From: Propionibacteriaceae bacterium
GTDB lineage: Bacteria; Actinomycetota; Actinomycetes; Propionibacteriales; Propionibacteriaceae
NCBI GenBank assembly: GCA_030544185.1
Contig: JAUNRO010000036.1
Coordinates: forward strand, 1 to 14,324
DNA length: 14,324 bases
Direction: 5' to 3'
The position numbers and the translations under genes are program-made. Shown here piece after piece: positions 1 to 6,618 of the stretch; within the stretch, counting starts at the first letter, position 1, and every line of letters starts with the position of its first letter. The notes under the pieces were generated by a model that was given only the letters and a program-made list of their open reading frames with translations, searched no databases and was not told the origin of the DNA.

Positions 1-192
1 GGTGCGGGTGATGCTGTCCATACCGACAGTCAACGCGACAGGTCCGACAAAACCGGCCCCCAGAAGACCCCATCAGACCGGAACATTCCTCTAATCGAAC
101 ATGATCGAGCAGCGAATCGAAAGGCCTGGTCGGAGTCGACTCGCAGGTCCTCAGACTTGATCTGCGTAGCCCGGGTGACATAGGACAGGCCC

Positions 193-390
193 ATGACGAA
201 GCAGCCGTCGAAGAAGCGCTCCTGGTGGGTCGGGGTCGGCAAGTGGCTCGGCATCGCGGGGCTGCTCGGGGTCGCCGCCGGTGGCGCAGTTGTGGTGCGC
301 AATGAACGGCAGCGCCGGGCGTACACCCCGGAGGAAGTCCGCGCTCGGCTGCACGAGCGGGCGGCGCAGGCGAACGCGCCCGGCACCTGA
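193..390 (+). CDS. Small single-pass membrane protein, function unknown
   Basis: This 65-residue protein has a short basic N-terminus (KQPSKKR), one hydrophobic segment at about residues 15-36 rich in Gly, Ala and Val, and a charged tail (RNERQRRAYTPEEVRARLHER) that should form an amphipathic helix. The layout suggests a membrane-anchored protein, but I cannot name its function. The start at 193 is favoured by a -10-like TAGGAC at 181-186, six bases before the ATG. The stop lies only 14 bp from the stop of the convergent pdxH gene. The composition is like that of the neighbouring genes. I think it is real because it combines a credible membrane protein, a plausible start and a good fit between flanking genes. 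No function can be inferred from pdxH proximity. Confidence 0.72.
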   Translation: MTKQPSKKRSWWVGVGKWLGIAGLLGVAAGGAVVVRNERQRRAYTPEEVRARLHERAAQANAPGT

Positions 391-395
391 CTCAG

Positions 396-414
396 CGCTC
401 CGGTTCAGGGAGCG
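396..414. terminator. Possible bidirectional hairpin between convergent genes
   Basis: CGCTCC at 396-401 pairs with GGAGCG at 409-414 around a 7-base loop. It sits between the stop of the small membrane protein and the end of pdxH, and the pdxH stop codon falls in the loop. There is no T-tract on either side, so it would be a U-less hairpin at best. Confidence 0.3.
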
Positions 415-1037
415 AGCCGCTCCCGCACCCAGCGCTCGCCGTCGCGGCGATAGCGCAGGCGGTCGTGCAGCCGGGATTTCCGGCCCTGCCAGAACTCCCA
501 GACGTCCGGCACGAGCCGATAGCCGCCCCACCAGTCCGGGCGCGGCGGGCGCAGCCCGTGCTCGGCCGCGGCCTTGGCGGCATTCGCGACGAGTACGCCC
601 CGGTTCGCGATCACCTGCGACTGCGGGGACGCCCAGGCGCCGAGGCGTGAGTCGAGCGGACGGACGGCGTAATAGGCGTCGGACTCCTCGGCCGACACCT
701 TTTCCACCCGCCCCTCGATGCGCACCTGCCGCTCGAGCTCGACCCAGTGGAACAGCAGCGCCGCCTGGCCGTTCGCGGCCAACTCCTCACCCTTGCGGGA
801 GTTGTAGTTCGTGTACCACACCACGCCGCGCTCGTCGTATTCCTTGATCAACACGATGCGCGCAGACGGCCGCCCGTCGGCATCGACGGTGGCGAGCGTC
901 ATCGCGTTCGGCTCGGGCAGCTTCGCGGCGACGGCCTGTTCGAACCAGCGCCCGAACTGCTCCACCGGATCGAACGAGGACGCCGACTCGTCCAGCTCGC
1001 CCGCCTGATAGCTCTTTCGCATGCCCCGAAGATCCAT
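405..1037 (-). CDS. pdxH: Pyridoxamine 5'-phosphate oxidase
   Basis: PdxH oxidises pyridoxamine or pyridoxine 5'-phosphate to pyridoxal 5'-phosphate with FMN and O2, a cytosolic step of vitamin B6 synthesis and salvage. The 210-residue product matches the normal family length. FMN-contact motifs are visible: R60 to K65 (RIVLIK), the YTNYNSRKG block near residues 75-83, and Q138/Q141 in SPQSQ. The C-terminal family signature [13 protein letters not shown] covers residues 181-193. I chose the ATG at 1037 because it gives the family N-terminus (MRKSY near residue 6). A TACGAT -10 box ends six bases upstream and no Shine-Dalgarno is visible, suggesting a leaderless mRNA. The open frame continues upstream, but that part has no PdxH similarity and overlaps the divergent FhuF-like gene. 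Confidence 0.95.
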   Translation of the reverse strand: MDLRGMRKSYQAGELDESASSFDPVEQFGRWFEQAVAAKLPEPNAMTLATVDADGRPSARIVLIKEYDERGVVWYTNYNSRKGEELAANGQAALLFHWVELERQVRIEGRVEKVSAEESDAYYAVRPLDSRLGAWASPQSQVIANRGVLVANAAKAAAEHGLRPPRPDWWGGYRLVPDVWEFWQGRKSRLHDRLRYRRDGERWVRERLAP

Positions 1038-1043
1038 GGCGAC

Positions 1044-1049
1044 ATCGTA
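1044..1049 (-). promoter_or_regulatory. -10 box of pdxH, leaderless type
   Basis: On the minus strand TACGAT is followed by six bases (GTCGCC) and then the pdxH ATG at 1037, so initiation about 7 nt downstream would fall on the start codon. No convincing -35 hexamer is visible. Confidence 0.5.
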
Positions 1050-1073
1050 GGTCCGCACGTCGACCCCTCGTGT

Positions 1074-1079
1074 TAACTT
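1074..1079 (+). promoter_or_regulatory. -10 box of the FhuF-like gene, leaderless type
   Basis: TAACTT is followed by GCGCAG and then the GTG at 1086, with no Shine-Dalgarno. Together with the pdxH -10 at 1044-1049 it forms a compact divergent promoter pair within the 48 bp between the two starts. Confidence 0.5.
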
Positions 1080-1085
1080 GCGCAG

Positions 1086-1814
1086 GTGGGCTCCAGCTTC
1101 GAGCGCGCCGACCCGGCCGCGGTCGCCGCGGCGGTCACGAGGGTCGCGGGTCTCGGTGGCTATTTCGGGGTGGGGGTGGGCGCCGCGCCACCACTGCCGA
1201 CCCCACTCCGGGAGCTGCCGGCCGACCAGCTCCGCGCCCGGGCCGAGGCCACCTGCGCCCGGCTCGGCTCGGGCGAATTCCGGGTCGGCGCCTCGACCTG
1301 GCAGTTCGGCATCATGGCCCGGCTGTGGTCGGTCATCCTCGGCTGCTGGGCCACCGCCGGCGTACTCCCCGATCTCGACACCCTCGCGCTCACCGACACC
1401 GGACTGGTCCTCGGCTCGCCCGGCGGCTGGCTCGACCGCGGGGCGCGGCCGAGCGAAATTGCGGATCGCGCGGCCGGTCAGGTGCTGGCGGTGACCGAGC
1501 CGCTGCACGATCGCTGGGTCGGCGAGCTCCGCATGGCCCGGGGTCTCCTCGACGGCAATCGTGCCTCCGCGGCCGTCGGCGCCGTCACCGCTCTGGTCCG
1601 CGCCGGCGCGCTCCGCGACCCGGAGAGCCTGCTCGGCACCCTCCTGGATCACCCCGTCGTCGCCGAACACCTGCAGGCCGATTCCGGGCGCGGGCCTATG
1701 CGGCGGAGCTGCTGCCTGTTCTATCGGGTGCCGGCCACCGGCAGCTGCTGCGGGGACTGCCCGGTCACGCCCCCGCGCTGGGAGCGGCGACCTGCGCGAC
1801 CTCCCCGCCGGTGA
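1086..1814 (+). CDS. FhuF-like [2Fe-2S] protein (putative ferric-siderophore reductase)
   Basis: The product is 242 residues. Its C-terminus carries RRSCCLFYR (C209, C210) followed by C221, C222 and C225 in CCGDCP. This resembles the FhuF C-terminal domain, where four cysteines of the form CC-x10-C-x2-C bind a [2Fe-2S] cluster and reduce iron in siderophores. Here there is one extra Cys: if C222 and C225 are the last two ligands, the spacer is 11 rather than 10. The rest is helical and alanine-rich with no other motif. The GTG at 1086 is the likely start because of the leaderless -10 at 1074-1079. The gene diverges from pdxH and its last 50 bp overlap the antisense YbaK-like gene. No siderophore transport gene is nearby, so the substrate is unknown. 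Family assignment is fairly sure; ferric reduction is inference. Confidence 0.83.
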   Translation: MGSSFERADPAAVAAAVTRVAGLGGYFGVGVGAAPPLPTPLRELPADQLRARAEATCARLGSGEFRVGASTWQFGIMARLWSVILGCWATAGVLPDLDTLALTDTGLVLGSPGGWLDRGARPSEIADRAAGQVLAVTEPLHDRWVGELRMARGLLDGNRASAAVGAVTALVRAGALRDPESLLGTLLDHPVVAEHLQADSGRGPMRRSCCLFYRVPATGSCCGDCPVTPPRWERRPARPPRR

Positions 1815-2262
1815 GCGCCACGAGCTGGTCGAACGTCAGCGGGAACACGGCGTGCGGGATCCCGCCTGCGGCCCAGATCTCCGTGAACCCAGCGAGGTCC
1901 TCGTCCACGAGCGTCCGGATCGGTGCCGGGTGTCCCACCGGCGCGACACCGCCGATCGGCTGACCGGTGTGCCGGCGGACGAATTCCGCATCCGCCCGCC
2001 CGATCGCCTCCCCGATCACGGCGCCCACGACATCGGTGTCCACCCGATGGGCCCCGCTGGTCATCACCAGCAGGGGCCGGTCGGACGCGGTCCGGAAGAT
2101 CAGCGAGTTCGCGATCGCGCCGACCTCGACGCCGACCTGTTCCGCGGCGACTTTCGCGGTGGGCGCGGGCTCGGGCAGGATCCGCACCCGGCCCGCGAAA
2201 CCGGCCGCGGCGACGATCTCGTTCACCCGCACGCAGCTCGGGTGCAGCTCGGTCTCGCTCAC
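1765..2262 (-). CDS. YbaK/ProX-type aminoacyl-tRNA deacylase domain protein
   Basis: This 165-residue single-domain protein belongs to the YbaK/prolyl-tRNA-synthetase-associated family. Members hydrolyse mischarged aminoacyl-tRNAs in trans, such as Cys-tRNA(Pro) or Ala-tRNA(Pro). Visible family features are the conserved Lys (K37) in [10 protein letters not shown], the block [13 protein letters not shown] at 99-111, and the C-terminal [11 protein letters not shown] strand region. Its GTG start at 2262 overlaps the adh stop codon by four bases (GTGA, 2259-2262), so translation is probably coupled to the upstream alcohol dehydrogenase. The 3' end overlaps the convergent FhuF-like gene by 50 bp. 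Which tRNA it edits cannot be read from the sequence. The pairing with an alcohol dehydrogenase shows co-expression but no clear functional link. Confidence 0.9.
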   Translation of the reverse strand: MSETELHPSCVRVNEIVAAAGFAGRVRILPEPAPTAKVAAEQVGVEVGAIANSLIFRTASDRPLLVMTSGAHRVDTDVVGAVIGEAIGRADAEFVRRHTGQPIGGVAPVGHPAPIRTLVDEDLAGFTEIWAAGGIPHAVFPLTFDQLVALTGGEVAQVAAPSAGA

Positions 2263-3302
2263 AGTGTCTCGGTGTCGATGACGAAGCGATAGCGGACGTC
2301 GGAGTTGACGACGCGGTCATATGCCTCGTTGATCTGCTCCGCGCCGATCACCTCGACCTCGGCCGCGATGCCGTGCTCTGCGCAGAAGTCGAGCATCCGC
2401 TGGGTCTGGGCGATCCCGCCGATGTTCGACCCCGACAGCGAGCGGCGCCGACCGATCAGGGTTGGCAGGATCACGGGCAGCGCCTCGGTGGGCATGCCCA
2501 CGTTCACCAGCACGCCGTTGCGGCGCAGCAACCCCAGATAGTCGCCGAGGTCGATGCCCGCGGAGACGGTGTTGAGAACGAAGTCGAACGACTCCCGCAG
2601 CTCCCGGAACACCGCTCGGTCCGCGGTCGCCCGGTGCGCGACGGCGCCGAATCGCTTCGAGTCGGCCGCCTTGCGGTCGCTCTGGGAAAGGACGGTCACC
2701 TCGGCGCCCAGGGCCTTCGCGATCTGTACGCCCATGTGGCCGAGCCCACCGAGACCCACCACGGCCACCTTCGAGTCCGGGCCGACGCCCCAGTGCTCCA
2801 GCGGCGAATAGGTCGTGATCCCCGCGCAGAGCAGGGGCGCGGCGTTGGGATAAGGGATCGACTCTGGGATGTGCAGCGCGAAGCGCTCGGTGACCACGAT
2901 CTCCTGGCTGTAGCCACCTTGGGCGATCTCGCCGTCGGGATATTCCGAGGCATAGGTCCACACGACGCCGCCGCTGCAGTACTGCTCCTCGCCGTCGGCG
3001 CACGCCTCGCACTCGCCGCACGAGTCGACCATGCAGCCCACGCCCGCCCGGTCGCCGATCTGGAACTTGGTCACCGCCGAGCCGACCTCGACGACCTCGC
3101 CCGCAATTTCGTGTCCGGGGGCGATCGGATAGGCCCTCGCGCCCCATTCGCCGCGCACGGTGTGGATATCGGAGTGGCAGATGCCGGCATACACGATCTT
3201 GATCCGGATGTCGTCGGGGCGCAGATCGCGGCGGGTGATCGTGATGGGCTCGAGCGGCTCGCCGGCCCCGGGGGCGGCCCAGGCGCGGACGGTGGTGGTC
3301 AT
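2259..3302 (-). CDS. Zinc-dependent alcohol/aldehyde dehydrogenase, CAD/YahK-like
   Basis: This 347-residue medium-chain dehydrogenase would interconvert aldehydes and primary alcohols. Catalytic zinc ligands are C42 with H43 (GICHSD), H64-E65 (GHE) and C159. Structural zinc ligands are C95, C98, C101 and C109. The Rossmann motif GLGGLGHMG lies at 183-191. The second strand ends in VLSQSDRK with no acidic residue at the ribose-binding position, which in this family favours NADP(H). The arrangement is that of cinnamyl-alcohol-dehydrogenase-type enzymes, including E. coli YahK. The ATG at 3302 is preceded by AGGAGG (3310-3315) with a 7-base spacer. It is first in a two-gene operon with the YbaK-like gene, which overlaps it by four bases. 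The physiological substrate is unknown. Confidence 0.93.
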   Translation of the reverse strand: MTTTVRAWAAPGAGEPLEPITITRRDLRPDDIRIKIVYAGICHSDIHTVRGEWGARAYPIAPGHEIAGEVVEVGSAVTKFQIGDRAGVGCMVDSCGECEACADGEEQYCSGGVVWTYASEYPDGEIAQGGYSQEIVVTERFALHIPESIPYPNAAPLLCAGITTYSPLEHWGVGPDSKVAVVGLGGLGHMGVQIAKALGAEVTVLSQSDRKAADSKRFGAVAHRATADRAVFRELRESFDFVLNTVSAGIDLGDYLGLLRRNGVLVNVGMPTEALPVILPTLIGRRRSLSGSNIGGIAQTQRMLDFCAEHGIAAEVEVIGAEQINEAYDRVVNSDVRYRFVIDTETL

Positions 3303-3309
3303 GTGCGGT

Positions 3310-3315
3310 CCTCCT
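3310..3315 (-). promoter_or_regulatory. Strong ribosome binding site of adh
   Basis: AGGAGG on the minus strand lies 7 bases before the ATG at 3302. It contrasts with the neighbouring genes that lack any Shine-Dalgarno sequence. Confidence 0.7.
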
Positions 3316-3437
3316 CGGATCGGTCATTCGCACCCGCCACGCTACGCCCCCGATCTCCGCACCGTGCGTGTGGCCGAGGTGGCACGGGCGCACTGGGGAA
3401 GCTCGGCGTGATCGCCACGGCGCGCATCGACCCGGCT

Positions 3438-3443
3438 TAATCT
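3438..3443 (+). promoter_or_regulatory. -10 box of the FAD oxidase gene, leaderless type
   Basis: TAATCT is followed by seven bases and the ATG at 3451. The GGAAGG between them is only one base from the ATG, too close to be a working Shine-Dalgarno, so leaderless initiation fits better. Confidence 0.5.
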
Positions 3444-3450
3444 GGAAGGC

Positions 3451-4857
3451 ATGACCGACTCCCTCGTCGACGGTGATGTGGAAATGGTCCTGGCCAAGCT
3501 GACCGAGGCGCTGCCGGCCGGGGTGGTGAACGTGGACCCGGACGTGCTGGCGACCTATAGCATCGACCGGGCCATGTTCGTCGAACCCGGCCGGCCGATC
3601 GCCCTGGTCCGGGCGCGGGACACGGCCCAGGTGCAGGCGGTGATGCGGATCGCCACCGAGCACCGGGTCCCGGTCGTCCCGCAGGGCGCTCGCAGCGGCC
3701 TGTCCGGCGCGGCGATCGCCTCGGACGGCTGCATCCTGCTCAACGTCGAGCGGATGAACGAGATCCTCGAGATCGACGTCGCCAACCGGCTCGTGGTGAC
3801 CCAGCCCGGGGTGTTCAACGCCGACCTGTCGCGGGCGGTGGCGGAGCACGGGCTCTACTACCCGCCCGATCCCGCCTCGTGGGAGTTCTGCTCGATCGGC
3901 GGCAACCTGTCCACGAACTCCGGTGGGCTGTGCTGCGTGAAATACGGCGTGACCACCGACTATGTCCTCGGGCTGGAAATGGTGCTCGCCGACGGACGCA
4001 TCCTGCGGACGGGCCGGCGTACGGTCAAGGGAGTCTGCGGCTATGACCTGACCAAGCTGATCGTCGGCTCCGAGGGCACGCTCGGCATCATCACCGAGGC
4101 GACGCTGATGCTGCGGCCGGAGACCGCGCGGCCGCTCACGGTCGCCGGGCTCTATGAGACCACCGAACAGGCCGCGGCCGCCGTGTCCGCGGTGATCGCG
4201 GCCGGCATGGTCCCCTCGCTGCTGGAGTTCATGGACCGGGCGAGCATCGACGCCGTCAACGAGTCGTTCAACATGGGCTTCGAGGACCACGTCCAGGCCG
4301 TCCTGCTCGGCCAGTCGGACGTGGGCGGCGTCCGCGCGGCGGAAGACATCCAGCACATGGCCGAGATCTTCGAGGCCGCCGGCGGTGAGGTCATGGTCGC
4401 CGAGGACCCCGCGGAGGGGGAGGCGCTGCTGGCCGCGCGCCGGCAGGTGCTCACCGCCTTCGAGCGCTTCGGCACCACGATGATCGACGACGTCTGCGTG
4501 CCCCGGGACAAGCTGGTCGCGCTCGTGCACGGGGTGAAGGAGCTCGCCGAGGCCTATGGCGTCCTGGTCGGCGTCGTCGGCCACGCCGGCGACGGCAACT
4601 TCCACCCGACCGTCTGCTTCGACCCGACCAAGCCCGAGGAGGCCCTGCGGGCCAAGGAGCTGTTCGACGCGATCATGGTGCTCAGCCTCGAGCTCGGCGG
4701 CACGATCACCGGAGAGCACGGCATCGGCACGATGAAGATCGACCTGCTCGAACGCGAGGTCGGCGACGTCTCTCTCGACCTCCACCGGCGCGTGAAGAAT
4801 GCGTTCGACCCGCTCGGCATCCTGAACCCCGGCAAGGTATTCCGAGCCAAACGGTAG
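3451..4857 (+). CDS. GlcD-type FAD-linked oxidase (2-hydroxyacid dehydrogenase family)
   Basis: The 468-residue product belongs to the glycolate oxidase GlcD / D-lactate dehydrogenase family, FAD enzymes of the PCMH (VAO) fold that oxidise 2-hydroxyacids to 2-oxoacids. The FAD-binding half (about 30-225) has PQGARSGLSGAA at 78-89, CSIGGNLSTNSGG at 147-159 and GSEGTLGIIT at 207-215. The C-terminal half carries GHAGDGNFHP at 377-386, GEHGIG at 421-426 and the terminal NPGKVF, all family hallmarks; the histidines in these motifs help bind metal and substrate in characterised members. Electrons would go to quinone, cytochrome or O2. No GlcE/GlcF or lactate permease is nearby, so glycolate, D-lactate or another 2-hydroxyacid are all possible. 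The start is supported by the -10 box at 3438-3443. The toxin-antitoxin operator begins five bases after its stop. Confidence 0.92.
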   Translation: MTDSLVDGDVEMVLAKLTEALPAGVVNVDPDVLATYSIDRAMFVEPGRPIALVRARDTAQVQAVMRIATEHRVPVVPQGARSGLSGAAIASDGCILLNVERMNEILEIDVANRLVVTQPGVFNADLSRAVAEHGLYYPPDPASWEFCSIGGNLSTNSGGLCCVKYGVTTDYVLGLEMVLADGRILRTGRRTVKGVCGYDLTKLIVGSEGTLGIITEATLMLRPETARPLTVAGLYETTEQAAAAVSAVIAAGMVPSLLEFMDRASIDAVNESFNMGFEDHVQAVLLGQSDVGGVRAAEDIQHMAEIFEAAGGEVMVAEDPAEGEALLAARRQVLTAFERFGTTMIDDVCVPRDKLVALVHGVKELAEAYGVLVGVVGHAGDGNFHPTVCFDPTKPEEALRAKELFDAIMVLSLELGGTITGEHGIGTMKIDLLEREVGDVSLDLHRRVKNAFDPLGILNPGKVFRAKR

Positions 4858-4861
4858 CCTT

Positions 4862-4889
4862 CTTGTTGCAGTGATATCATTGCAACAAG
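4862..4889. promoter_or_regulatory. 28-bp palindromic operator of the toxin-antitoxin module
   Basis: The outer arms CTTGTTGCA (4862-4870) and TGCAACAAG (4881-4889) are perfect complements and the core TGATATCA (4872-4879) is itself a palindrome. Only the pair 4871/4880 is mismatched. The site contains a -10-like TATCAT (4875-4880) and touches the Shine-Dalgarno of the antitoxin gene. Bound antitoxin, or the toxin-antitoxin complex, would therefore block its own promoter, the usual autoregulation of FitAB/VapBC modules. Confidence 0.8.
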
Positions 4890-4893
4890 GAGG
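4887..4893 (+). promoter_or_regulatory. Ribosome binding site of the antitoxin gene, overlapping the operator
   Basis: AAGGAGG ends six bases before the ATG at 4900. Its first three bases are the last three of the operator palindrome, so repressor binding and ribosome access are physically linked. Confidence 0.65.
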
Positions 4894-4899
4894 TGGGTC

Positions 4900-5148
4900 A
4901 TGACAGCGATCACGATTCGCAAGCTGCCGCCCGAGGCGAAACAGCGGCTTCGCATGAGAGCGGCGGCCCATGGGCGGTCGATGGAGGCCGAGGCTCGCTC
5001 GATCCTGCTCGCTGCGCTGGATCAGACCCAGCGAATGGACGTCACTTGGATCGAACAGTTAATTCTGGTTGGCGAGGAGGTTGGTGGGGTCGACCTTCCG
5101 ATTCCTGACGATTTGGAGGCCACGGCCGCCGACTTCTCAGAGGCGTGA
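4900..5148 (+). CDS. FitA/VapB-type ribbon-helix-helix antitoxin
   Basis: The 82-residue protein has a ribbon-helix-helix DNA-binding domain at residues 3-40: the ribbon strand AITIRKL, then two helices with the segment AAAHGRSMEAEARSIL that closely resembles FitA antitoxins. The C-terminal half is acidic and would wrap the PIN toxin. The product should neutralise the adjacent RNase and repress the operon by binding the palindrome at 4862-4889. The stop overlaps or abuts the toxin start. Codon use differs from neighbours: many GTT, GGT and ATT codons and a TTA leucine codon at 5059-5061, rare in high-GC actinobacteria and not noticed in other genes here. This suggests recent acquisition. Confidence 0.9.
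   Translation: MTAITIRKLPPEAKQRLRMRAAAHGRSMEAEARSILLAALDQTQRMDVTWIEQLILVGEEVGGVDLPIPDDLEATAADFSEA
5139..5143 (+). promoter_or_regulatory. Ribosome binding site deciding the toxin start
   Basis: AGAGG lies 7 bases before the ATG at 5151 but only one base before the alternative GTG at 5145. It therefore supports the ATG start and the usual short PIN N-terminus (MLVLDTNV). Confidence 0.55.
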
Positions 5149-5150
5149 CC

Positions 5151-5564
5151 ATGTTGGTGCTCGATACCAATGTGATTTCTGAGGCCATGCGTGGGCGCGA
5201 TGCTGACCCAAGGGTCATTGCTTGGCTTCGCAATCTGCCGATGCAACCAGTGACCACCGTGGTTAACCGCGCAGAAATCCTGGCTGGCCTCGCGCTCCTG
5301 CCGAAAGGCGCGCGCAGAGACCGGCTTCAAGGGGCAGCCCGGTCAGCGTTCGACATGCTCGGCGTTACTCTCCCGCTCATGCCGGAGGCCGCGGATCACT
5401 ATGCCGCGATCGTCGCGCTACGTCGCCAGTCAGGTCGACCGATCGGTGGGATGGATGCGCTCGTGGCAGCGATCTGCCTGGCCAGTGGAGCGAGGTTGGC
5501 CACGCGTGACACGCTCGATTTCGAAGGCGTTGGCCTGGATTTGATCAACCCCTGGACTGAGTGA
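5151..5564 (+). CDS. FitB/VapC-type PIN-domain ribonuclease toxin
   Basis: This 137-residue PIN-domain protein would be a Mg2+-dependent RNase that cleaves RNA when not bound by its antitoxin. The acidic metal-binding set is intact: D5 in VLDTNV, E42 in RAEILAG, D102 in GGMDALVAA and D120 (with D123) in LATRDTLDF. The pattern VISEAMRG plus GRPIGGMDALVAAICLA is characteristic of the FitB branch. I start it at the ATG at 5151, placed by the AGAGG at 5139-5143. A GTG at 5145 in the same frame would overlap the antitoxin stop by four bases and add two residues. The last 20 bp overlap the antisense CtaA-like gene. Less GC-biased codons than its neighbours suggest horizontal transfer. The RNA target is unknown. 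Confidence 0.92.
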   Translation: MLVLDTNVISEAMRGRDADPRVIAWLRNLPMQPVTTVVNRAEILAGLALLPKGARRDRLQGAARSAFDMLGVTLPLMPEAADHYAAIVALRRQSGRPIGGMDALVAAICLASGARLATRDTLDFEGVGLDLINPWTE

Positions 5565-6522
5565 CCAACTCGTCCGGTTCGGAATCCGCCACGGTCTCGG
5601 CGAGTTCCGCCGGGGTTGCGCCGGCCTTGCCGATGAGGTGCCCGAGCGCCCAGAGTACGCCGGAGGCGAGCGCCGCATAGGTCACCGCGAGCGTCGCGTT
5701 GATGCCGTTGGTCTGGGTGAACGCCAGGCCCTGGGACAGGATCAGCAGGCCCAGCCCGAGTTCGGCGATGAGCACCACCGCGAGCGTGATCGCCGCGGCC
5801 CGCAGGCGCGGCACGGCCAGTGCCTTCACGACGGCCGCCGCGATGAGGATGATCGCGATCCCGGCCAGGACCATCCGGGTGACCTGCAGCCCCTCCAGCC
5901 GGTCGATCTCCAGGACCTTCCACAACGGCCAGCTCAGGCAGCGGGTGAACGAACCGGTGCCGAGGCTGGTCTTGCCGGCGACGATCAGGCCGAGCAGGTG
6001 CATCGTCAGCACCGTGACGAAGGCCGCGACGCCCAGTCGGCGCACCGGCGCCGAGCCGCCGTTCGTCCCACGCTGGGCCAGGGTCGCCGCCGCGATCGTC
6101 ATCAGCGTCATCGCGACGATGGCGCCGCCCACGTCGATCAGCGCCAGCCCGAGCGGGAGGCTGAACAGGATGATCATCATGCCGAAGATCGCCGACCCGA
6201 CCGCCAGCGCGAGCGCGATCCACGGGAAGACCCGCAGCCGCACATCGCTGGCCCGCCGGCCGAGCCACCCGGCGTACGCCGTGAACACCAGCGCCAGGAA
6301 GCTGATCAGCCGGTGGATGAACTCGATCGCGGGATTGTTCAGCCAGCCCTCCGTCCGGTCGGGGCCGACCTGGTCGGCGTAACACACAGGCCAGGCGTGG
6401 CAGGCCGAGCTCGAGTCGGTCGCGCAGACCATCGAGCCGAGGGCGATCGTGATGAAGAGGAATCCGGCCGCGAGCTGATAGACGAGCCGCATCCGTGCCG
6501 GATTGGGCGATACCGAGCGCAT
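5545..6522 (-). CDS. CtaA/COX15-like membrane protein (heme A synthase family, probably degenerate)
   Basis: The 325-residue protein has about eight hydrophobic segments and resembles heme A synthase, which oxidises the C8 methyl of heme O in the membrane for aa3-type cytochrome oxidase. The N-terminal block VCATDSSSACHAWPVC (C41, C47) matches the loop cysteine motif of CtaA, and IEFIHR (H70) matches the first heme-binding histidine. By eye the other three conserved histidines, corresponding to B. subtilis H123, H216 and H278, are replaced: near I129-D130, at T215 (GLQVTRM) and near V280-T281. The second-half loop keeps only C195. Heme A synthesis is therefore doubtful, and a heme-related or structural paralog is possible. 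The ATG at 6522 has GGAAGGA (6531-6537) 8 bases upstream. The last five codons and stop overlap the toxin gene. No ctaB or oxidase genes are adjacent. Confidence 0.75.
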   Translation of the reverse strand: MRSVSPNPARMRLVYQLAAGFLFITIALGSMVCATDSSSACHAWPVCYADQVGPDRTEGWLNNPAIEFIHRLISFLALVFTAYAGWLGRRASDVRLRVFPWIALALAVGSAIFGMMIILFSLPLGLALIDVGGAIVAMTLMTIAAATLAQRGTNGGSAPVRRLGVAAFVTVLTMHLLGLIVAGKTSLGTGSFTRCLSWPLWKVLEIDRLEGLQVTRMVLAGIAIILIAAAVVKALAVPRLRAAAITLAVVLIAELGLGLLILSQGLAFTQTNGINATLAVTYAALASGVLWALGHLIGKAGATPAELAETVADSEPDELVTQSRG

Positions 6523-6576
6523 GTCATCCGTCCTTCCGCGGCTTTGGACTCTACCCCCGCCCGCCGGCAGCGAAGC

Positions 6577-6613
6577 GGGCCGTCCAAGGGCCCCCCGACC
6601 CCCTGGACGGCCC
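6577..6613 (-). terminator. Strong GC hairpin after the DUF4352-type gene
   Basis: GGGCCGTCCA (6577-6586) and TGGACGGCCC (6604-6613) form a perfect 10-bp stem around a 17-base loop that could add a few G:C pairs. It begins five bases beyond the stop of the minus-strand membrane protein gene and precedes the CtaA-like gene. No T-tract follows, as is common for actinobacterial hairpin terminators. Its left arm could also pair in a weaker alternative stem with GCCCGC at 6559-6564. Confidence 0.55.
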
Positions 6614-6618
6614 GGTCT

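Noticed and set aside
1..21. Possible start of a minus-strand gene running out of the window (ATG at 21, MDSITRT)
   Set aside because: Only seven codons are visible, with no clear ribosome site or TANNNT box at the right distance, so it cannot be supported.
97..110. LexA/SOS-like box: near-palindrome TCGAACATGATCGA
   Set aside because: The right half does not match the actinobacterial consensus GTTCGA, and the site lies about 80 bp from the next start, so an SOS box is not convincing.
101..160. 19-codon open frame starting at ATG 101
   Set aside because: It is very short, with no ribosome site, no proper -10 spacing and no recognisable composition.
2317..4971. Very long open frame antisense to adh and the FAD oxidase
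   Set aside because: It is a GC-driven shadow: it reads through two well-supported genes, is rich in Arg/Gly/His/Asp repeats and has no family motif.
5145..5150. GTG start of the toxin with 4-bp overlap on the antitoxin stop
   Set aside because: The Shine-Dalgarno AGAGG is one base from this GTG but 7 bases from the ATG at 5151, and PIN toxins normally begin with the MLVLDTN-type strand.
6559..6586. Alternative stem competing with the terminator, suggesting attenuation
   Set aside because: Only six base pairs in a very GC-rich stretch, with no leader peptide or ligand-binding structure, so it is probably chance.
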